Assembly (NCBI GenBank): GCA_039654915.1
Contig: CM077596.1
Coordinates: 44,886,501 to 44,950,500 of the forward strand
Length of the DNA: 64,000 nucleotides
DNA from: Aquilaria yunnanensis
Lineage: Eukaryota > Streptophyta > Magnoliopsida > Malvales > Thymelaeaceae
Direction: 5' to 3'
Shown: piece after piece, positions 57,534 to 64,000 of the stretch
Numbering within the stretch: position 1 is the first letter of the stretch
Layout: every line of letters starts with the position of its first letter
The notes under the pieces: model-generated
Database searches by the model: none
Told to the model about the DNA's origin: nothing
The model's input: the letters and a program-made list of their open reading frames with translations, nothing else
Made by a program: the position numbers and the translations under genes

Positions 57534-57793
57534 AAGGCGTTGAAGCCGTTACTGGACGTAAAACCAGTGGAAGACGTGAACCACAGTCATGGCTACTGTA
57601 CATGCTTGCTGTCACTTTTCAAACTTTTCCTTCTCTTCTAACAATAATGTACCTACTTCTGTAAATGCAATCGACGTGAGCTATAGTCATGACTACTGTA
57701 TATGCTAGCTGTCACTTTTGAAAATTTTTCTTCTCTTCCGACAATAATGTACCTACTCTTGTAAATGTGATTATTGCATTATCTTTTCACCTT

Positions 57794-57801
57794 TATAAAT
57801 A
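57794..57801 (+). promoter_or_regulatory. TATA box of the LOG fragment, unit R2
   Basis: TATAAATA lies 41 bp before ATG 57842, followed by a pyrimidine-rich leader. Two tandem 95-bp pieces lie upstream at about 57577-57767. Confidence 0.5.
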
Positions 57802-57841
57802 CATCCTCTTCTTCTCATTTCTCACAAGGTTAAGGATAGAA

Positions 57842-58201
57842 ATGGAGAAAACCTCAACTCGTAAATCCCGAAGTATTTGTGTATTTTCTGGGGCTTTTCC
57901 TGAAAAAGATGAAGAGTATTTAAAGGCAGCCAACCATTTGGGTAGAGTATGAGCTGAGCGAAAAATACATTTAGTTTATGGAGGAGGTAGTGTCGGATTA
58001 ATGGGAAGTGTAGCATCAGCAGCATCTCTAGGAGGAAGTCAAGTTTTGGGCATTATCCCTGGACCTTTCAAATTGGTTTCTGGGGGCACGATTGGAGAAG
58101 AATTAGTGGTTAAAAATTTGCAATAGCGTTTGTTACAAATGCTTTTTAATGCTGATGCTTTTATCGCTTTACCAGGAGGTTTTGGCACGCATTGTGGATG
58201 A
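57842..58201 (+). pseudogene. LOG-like: LOG-type cytokinin phosphoribohydrolase fragment, unit R2
   Basis: LOG enzymes release active cytokinin bases from their riboside monophosphates in the plant cytosol and nucleus. One frame of 120 codons shows the family landmarks in order: SICVFSGAFPEK (about residues 11-22), [15 protein letters not shown] (about 42-56), [10 protein letters not shown], then NADAFIALPGGFGT (to about 116). Stops stand at codons 37 (TGA) and 95 (TAG) and at the end (TGA 58199-58201). The catalytic glutamate normally found just after PGGxGT is missing because the similarity ends there; full enzymes have about 100 more residues. No intron interrupts the region, whereas plant LOG genes have several. 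Confidence 0.82.
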
Positions 58202-58541
58202 AAAAAAGTGGTCCGATCTGTTCTTCTTGTCCTTTAGTTTTATTATCAGCATTTTTTTTCTTTTTCGTGTTTCAGTTTTTCTTTTCAAGGAATTTCTTCT
58301 TTCTTCTTCACCTTTTAGGATAATTTTGTTTATGCTGATATTAAAACCATAGGACAAAGCCTTTAGTTTGGAATGGCTGAGTAAGGAGTAATTTTTTTTT
58401 CTCTTGAGACGCATCCTATTAGGTCTACTAGTCATGACATTTTGGGGTAGCTAAGCTTCAACCTTATTTGGATGACATATCTTACAAGGGAATCTATATT
58501 TTCTGAAGAAAATATTAGATGAAACCTGGATATGGATTCCA

Positions 58542-59299
58542 AACATCCGTTCCCTTACATAATTTGTCAGTTTTATTTCTCATCATCAAGATTCACTCAT
58601 TTCATGGAAGTTTAAATTTTTGCGCTCGCCTATTATGAAATTCACACTTCCGAAGAAATCATTCCAACTTCAATTGCCTTCATATAAATTTTGCTTAAGG
58701 TACTAAGGAAAGCTCCTCAACCTCAAAAAGGGGAAAAAAGTTTTTCGCCAATCAATTTTTCTTTAACGATAGGAGAGTTCTTGTCGTAGAAGTACTAAGG
58801 AAAGCTTCTTAACCTCGAACTCAATCAATTTTTCTTCAACAATAGGAGAGTTCTCCTTAACCTCAAACTCAATCAATTTTTCTTCAACGATAGAAGAGTT
58901 CCTGTCGTAGAGGTACTAAAGAAATCTCCTTAACCTCAAACTCAATCAATTTTTCTTCAATGATAGGAGAGTTCCTGTCGTAGAGGTTCTAAGGAAATCT
59001 CCTTAACCTCAAATTCAATCAGTTTTTCTTCAACGATAGGAGAGTTCCTGTCGTATGGGTACTAAGGAAAGCTCCTTAACCCCAGAAAGGAGGAAAGAAT
59101 TTTTCTCTTTTGTTCATTTTTCTTAAACGATAGGAGGGTTTCTGTCGTAGAGGTAATAAAAAAAGTTCCTTAACCTCAAAAAGGAAGAGGAAAAGGTTTT
59201 TCTCCTCAGAGTTTAGGCGGCGAGAAGGTTCTCAATGCCTAGCTAAGGTCGAACGAAATTTGGTAACGGCTTTGCATGCATCATGTCCCATGAGGCATG
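58542..59299 (+). repeat. element C 3' untranslated region with a tandem array
   Basis: About six imperfect copies of a 65-80 bp unit occur between 58695 and 59175, built on ACTAAGGAAAGCTCCTTAAC and CGATAGGAGAGTTCCTGTCG. Tandem repeats before the PPT are common in Tat/Ogre elements. No gene is seen. Confidence 0.8.
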
Positions 59300-59313
59300 T
59301 AAAGGGGGACAGC
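59300..59313 (+). other. element C polypurine tract
   Basis: AAAGGGGGACAGC ends at the 3' LTR start. Confidence 0.8.
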
Positions 59314-62142
59314 TGTTGACACCCAATTTCGTTCGACTATTAAAAATTTAAAATTTTTTTTTTTTAAAATAAAATAAAAATAAAAAAATTTAAATTTAAT
59401 TATTAATAATTAATTAATTAATTAAAAAAAGAAAAAAATTAAATTAAATAGTTTAGGGGGGGCATTTTTGTTTCGTAAGGTTAGATAGTAAATTTATATA
59501 TATATATATATGTAAAATATAAAAAGGGGAATTTTTTTTAAAGAATTGACAAAAATAAGAAGTTTGGGGTGAAAATGACAAAATTGAGAAGTTTGGGAAA
59601 AATCTGACTAAATCTAGAAGTTCCAAGGAAATCTAGTGATTTTTCGCATGGTTTGGGGCCAAATTGACAGAATAGACAAATTTGGGCCAATCAGTAATTT
59701 CGTGAAAACATTTGGGACCAGACCAGTAGTCAACAAAAGCTGAAGGACTAAAACTGTCAGTTTGACCAAATTATGAGATAAATCTGTTTTTAATTAAATT
59801 TCAAATTATTTTTAAATCAAAGGAATCCAATACTCCTCCCCTCTATACATTGGGGTCCAAACCTGCAAAGAAGAAGAGATTAGCAAGATTAGAGCCCCTA
59901 ACTAAAAAAAAGGGAAAACTGTAGCAACAGTCCCTGGTTATTTCTCCTACACTCAAAAAAATCTTGGACTTCTGCTCAACCCGTTTCCGTTAGTTACTGT
60001 TTCTTTCCTTTTCGTCCGAACGCCGTTTCCCACGCCAGCGCCTCGTCCTCCGACACCGTCTCCCTACCTCCTCCGCCGTCGCCGTCGCTCCTCCACCGTC
60101 GCCGTCGCTCCCCCGCCGTCGCAGTTCCCCCTGTCCCTTGCCGTTTTCTTTTCCTTCCCCGTCGCGACGCCGCCTTCCTCTCCTTTCTCCTCCTCCTTCC
60201 TCGCCACCTTGCCTGCACACCGTCGCCGCCCTAGCCCCTGTCGTCGACGAGGCCAGCCAAGGCAGTCTCCCCCTCTATCGTCACCAGAAAACTGGGAATC
60301 GGAGACAAACCCGTTTTCGCGACCCGCAACCCAACCCGTTTCCATCCGGTTTCAACCCAGTTAACTCCAGTTTAGGTATAACTCTTCTTTACCCCTTCTG
60401 ATTTTCTGTTGTGCTCATATAAGCCACTAACTTTCTTGTTCTTGCAGATATGCCATTAACAGCTAACTTTTGGTGTTTATTTTTTTTTATTTCTTTTTTA
60501 TTTTTCTTGTTAATTTTTTTTATGGAAGGTTATACCTCCTACTTTCATGTGGATGGTCAAATGCACCACTTTATTTATTTATTTACTTTTTTACATTTAT
60601 TTACTTTATGCACTTTTATTTTTTTACGTGGATGGCTAAACGCCCCAATTTCTTTATTTATTTACTTTTCTGCATTTATTTACTTTATGCACTTTTATTT
60701 TTACGTGGATGGCTAAACACCCCACTTTCTTTATTTATTTAATTTTCTGCATTTATTTATTTTATGCACTTTTTTTTTTATGTGGATGGCTAAACGCCAC
60801 ACTTTACTTATTTATTTACTTTATGTACTTTATTTTTTTAAGTGGATGGCCAAGCACCCCATTTTTTTTATTTACTTTTCTGCCTTTTATTTATTTATTT
60901 ATTTTTCTGCACTTTATTTTTGTGTGGACGGCCAAGCGCCCCACTTTTCTTTATTTAATTATTTTTCTGCACTTTATTTATTTCTTTGTTTATTTACTTT
61001 CTATACTTTATTTATTTATTTATTTATTTTTCTGCACTTTATTTTTTATGTGGATGGTTAAGCACCCCACGTTATTTATTTACCTTTTTTATTTACTTTT
61101 CTTTATGTGGATGATTAACATTACTTATTTTATTTATTTACCATTTTTTTTATGACTGGCCAAGAGCCCATCTTACTTCCTTATTTTATTATTATTTTTT
61201 TATTATTACAACCAAGCCCCCCTGTCCTTTATTTTTTTCATCATTTTAAACATTATTTGGAATATTAAGACACTTATTTTTTTTATTTCCTTTAAATAAC
61301 AAAAGTTAACCTTTTATTCCTTTTATCAAAAATAAAATAAAAAAAATCATAACTAGACGATTCAACAAAAATCAATGGTTTTGAATAAGTATATTTTTAG
61401 ATCTATGGATTAGATAATTACTTCAAAAAAAAGTCTTTAAAATAAAAAATAAAATAAAAAATAAAATTTTTAAAAAAATAATAAAAAGGAAAATAATATT
61501 AAGATCATTAAAAATCCATATTCGAATAATTCAGCAGAATTTATGATATGGATTAATAATTAATTAAAATATTCAATAATAAATTAAAAATTAAAATTTT
61601 CATTAAATTCCATATCCGGGTAATTCGATAGGATACATGGTTTGGAAAATATCAAATTTCTAATAAAAATGAATAAAAATTAAGTACCAAGATTAAAAAA
61701 TCTATATTCGGATAATTCGATAGAATTTATGATATGGATTAATAATTAATTAAAAAATTTAATAATAAATAAAAATTAAATTTTATTAAATTCCATATCC
61801 GGGTGATTCGATAGAATCCATGGTTCAGAAATATTAAAATTATTATAAAAAATCAAGTATCAAGATTTAAAATTCCATATCCGGTTGATCTGATAAGATT
61901 CATGGTTTGGAATTAAATTAAATAAAATTTATTAAAATTATTCTCAATCAAAGATTTGATCAAGAAATAAATAGTTAGGAAAAAATAAAAATTGAATCCC
62001 ATGGTACCAATTTCCGGGCGCTTTAATAAGGTTATTTTAGCGTAACGACTCACGATCTTAGAATCTCTCGCAGACGATAACAGGTATCCAATCGACCTAG
62101 GTAAACCGATCAGTGGTGACTCCTAAAAATCACGTTGCTACA
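59314..62142 (+). repeat. element C 3' LTR
   Basis: 2,829 bp, starting TGTTGACACC and ending GTTGCTACA. Against the 5' LTR it shows about 6% substitutions in the first 680 alignable bases by eye, plus many indels, a longer AT run near 59495 and an expanded CCGTCGCCGTCGCTCC block near 60075-60125. Confidence 0.92.
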
Positions 62143-63199
62143 GGTTGCCTATGACCAGATTAAGGCATGATACAATCTGGGTCATTGTGGATAGGCTAAC
62201 CAAATGTTCCCACTTCTTACCTATGAAACTCACAGACTCTTTGGAGAAGTTAGCCTAGATGTATGTCCAGGAGATAGTGAGAGTACATGGAGTGCCAGAC
62301 TCCATTGTATCTGATAGAGATCCAAGATTTACAGCTCGATTTTAGAGTGCTTTTCATAAAGCACTAGGAACCAAAATCCACCTGAGTACTGCTTATCATC
62401 CTCAGACAGATGAGCAATCTAAAGGGTGATACAGATACTAAAAGACATGCTCAGGAGCTATGTGTTGGATTTCAAAGGTGAATAAGACCAACACTTGCCA
62501 TTGGTGGAATTCTCATATAAAAATAGTTACCAAAGCACTATTGGCATGGCACCTTATGAAGCATTATATGGAAGAAGGTGCATGACACCCCACTGTTGGG
62601 TGGAAGCCTCAGACAGGCTAGAGTTGGGCTCCGAAATTATTGAAGAGACTACTGCCAAAATCAAGAAAATTCAGGAGAGATTAAAGGCAGCCAATGAAAG
62701 GACCACAACCTATGTGAACAAAAGAAGGAGAGACTTGGAATTTGAGGTTGGTGACAATGTTTGGCTGAAAGTTGCACCAACCAAAGGCACTGTCAGATTT
62801 GGCAAAAGAACCAAGTTAGCTCCAAGATACATCGGTCCTTATGAGATCTTGGATAGAGTTGGCAAGGTAGCATACAGGTTAGCTCCACCACCAAGCATGT
62901 CAAGTGTTCATAATGTTTTTCACATCAGTATGCTTAAGAAGTGTCTATTAGACACAAAGCATGCTATTGTAGTGGAAGACATACAGTTGGAACCTAACTT
63001 GACATATGAAAGGAAACCTATAGCTATATTAGCCAAGGATACCAGAAGGTTAAGAAACAAACATATTCCTATGGTTAAAGTTCAGTGGTCACACCACTCT
63101 GAAAGAGAAGCCACTTGGGAAACTGAAAAAGACCTTATGGAAAGGTATCCTGAAGAATACTCGAAGCTAAAGGCTATTTTGGAGGACCAAAATTTTTAA
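62143..63199 (+). pseudogene. pol: element B integrase remainder and chromodomain-like end
   Basis: It resumes the integrase cut at 30787. The core carries HDTIWVIVDRLTK and SDRDPRF (about 62312) and the glutamate region near 62405, with stops near 62255 and 62344 and a frameshift near 62420. From 62495 to 63199 the frame is open for 234 codons: the integrase C-terminus (YEALYGRRC, WLKVAPTKG, GPYEILDRVGKVAYRL) and a terminal chromodomain-like segment (KVQWSHHSEREATWETE). Confidence 0.88.
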
Positions 63200-63210
63200 G
63201 GGGGGGAGGA
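63197..63210 (+). other. element B polypurine tract
   Basis: AAGGGGGGGAGGA directly before the 3' LTR. Confidence 0.85.
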
Positions 63211-63211
63211 T

Positions 63212-64000
63212 TGTTACCACCTCACAAAATGCGAGAATTACAAGTGTGTCATAATGGCTAAAAACCATTATATTGTGTAATTCTCAACATAGTGATTGAA
63301 GTGTGGGGGGTAAAAGGTATGATCAACATCTCCTTAAAAGTGTTCCAAGTTGGTAACTTGGTCCCCAAGAAAAGCCTTAAGGATTTCTTGTTTGTCAAGC
63401 AACCTATGGACTTTTTTGTAAGATTTTGGAAATTCGGGTACTCAATTGCAAAACTTTCACAAAAGAGATTTGGAGAGTTATGGGAAGGATATGAATGGTA
63501 TGAAAGTGCTATTGGAGGACCATATTGCTTATGGAAGATAACTAAGGACAAAGAAAACACAAAAAGGCATAAAGGACCTAAATGTTCTAATGTAGGCCTT
63601 AAGATGTGTATGTCTATGACTTAAGTCAAATGGAAGTTTTGTGGGGTTATCCCACATAAGGAGGGCTGCTAAAGGAAGGTAAGGATGGTCAAATGTGGGC
63701 CAAGGGATTAATACTAAGAAACCATAGTCTTGTAGCAAGGAAAATGACATAAGACAAGGTTAAGACTACTTAAGTGTGTTTAGTGTACTTTTGACTATTT
63801 AAGTAATCAAGACCACCTTTGCTTCTCTAAATTTTGGCCTCCATCAGAAAAAAGAAAGCCAGTCCTCTCCTCCACACTTCCTCCATAGCCACCATACCTT
63901 CAAACTCAAAACTACTTGCAATTGAAGTCAAGGAAGCACAATTGGAAGCTATTTGGTGCTATTGCTTGAGTGCACCTAGGATCAAGCTCCAATTTCAGCA
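63212..64000 (+). repeat. element B 3' LTR (first 789 bp)
   Basis: Matches 24646-25444 with 24 substitutions by eye and no large indel. The rest lies outside the window. Confidence 0.93.

Larger units (their letters stand above)
55002..58541 (+). repeat. 3.5-kb tandem unit, copy R2 (uninterrupted)
   Basis: A 3,540 bp direct repeat of R1, adjoining it with no spacer. It holds p1 (broken), p2 (open) and the LOG fragment. Low divergence from R1 suggests duplication after element C was in place and before element D inserted in R1. Confidence 0.9.
30788..62142 (+). mobile_element. element C: Ogre-like giant retrotransposon containing element D
   Basis: The LTRs at 30788-33597 and 59314-62142 both start TGTTGACACC and end GTTGCTACA. 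GGTTG flanks the whole (30783-30787 and 62143-62147). Without element D it is about 21.5 kb. Ogre traits visible here are the long LTRs, the PBS of TGGCAACTCCGCTGGGGA type, a G-patch motif after protease, a probable intron before reverse transcriptase, a second RNase H and a long 3' region. The 3' region is exceptional: a duplicated 3.5 kb unit with extra genes. All retroviral-type frames are broken. Confidence 0.9.
24646..64000 (+). mobile_element. element B: Tekay/Del-like chromovirus, split by element C, 3' end outside window
   Basis: The 5' LTR (24646-27123), PBS, gag and most of pol lie left of element C. The rest of integrase, the chromodomain-like end, the PPT and the first 789 bp of the 3' LTR lie right of it. 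The pol reading joins exactly across C once one GGTTG is removed (TRL to PMTRL). LTR divergence is 24 substitutions in 789 bp by eye, about 3%. gag and pol carry stops and a frameshift, so it is not autonomous. Confidence 0.92.

Noticed and set aside
41624..58541. A complete integrated RNA virus
   Set aside because: Only small-protein genes resembling one viral family are seen; no replicase, movement or coat protein. TATA boxes upstream point to DNA-level expression.

Overview
The window is plant nuclear DNA, probably from a dicot with a retrotransposon-rich genome. I see no ordinary host gene, no tRNA or rRNA gene, and no prokaryotic feature. Nearly all of it is Ty3/gypsy LTR retrotransposons stacked inside one another, and most boundaries can be fixed from LTR ends, primer-binding sites (PBS), polypurine tracts (PPT) and target-site duplications (TSD).

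Layout. 1-1031: an LTR-like repeat cut by the window edge. 1399-2283: a Stowaway-like element. 2284-3705 and 15596-20016: the two halves of old non-coding sequence, probably reverse-oriented LTR material. It was split by element A (3706-15595), a decayed Tat-lineage element carrying a long antisense gene and a 1.4 kb insertion. 20017-24645: part of a Reina-like element on the minus strand, itself interrupted by a solo LTR at 21232-22695. It is broken at 24645 by element B, a Tekay/Del-like chromovirus (24646 to beyond 64000). B's integrase is split by element C, an Ogre-like giant (30788-62142, exact TSD GGTTG). C is split in turn by element D, a young Tekay/Del-like chromovirus (42811-52653, exact TSD CCTTC). 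The chain of insertions is old sequence, Reina-like, B, C, D.

A and C show Tat/Ogre traits: two RNase H domains, no chromodomain and, in C, a G-patch motif and a probable 193 bp intron between protease and reverse transcriptase that keeps frame when removed. B and D have gag-pol with a C-terminal chromodomain-like region and the PBS TGGTATCAGAGC. D's two 2,510 bp LTRs differ at only about 11 sites by eye, and its 1,575-codon gag-pol frame has just two internal stops.

The most unusual part is the 3' region of C (41624-58541). It is a 3.5 kb unit in tandem duplicate. Each unit carries two related genes for small proteins with a lysine/arginine-rich stretch and four cysteines, resembling the nucleic-acid-binding proteins of flexiviruses, followed by an intronless, broken fragment of a LOG-type cytokinin-activating enzyme gene. 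One small-protein gene (56985-57533, 182 codons) is open. TATA boxes and a conserved leader with two small hairpins precede these cassettes. This looks like foreign and host gene capture by an Ogre-like retrotransposon and is the best candidate for something undescribed.
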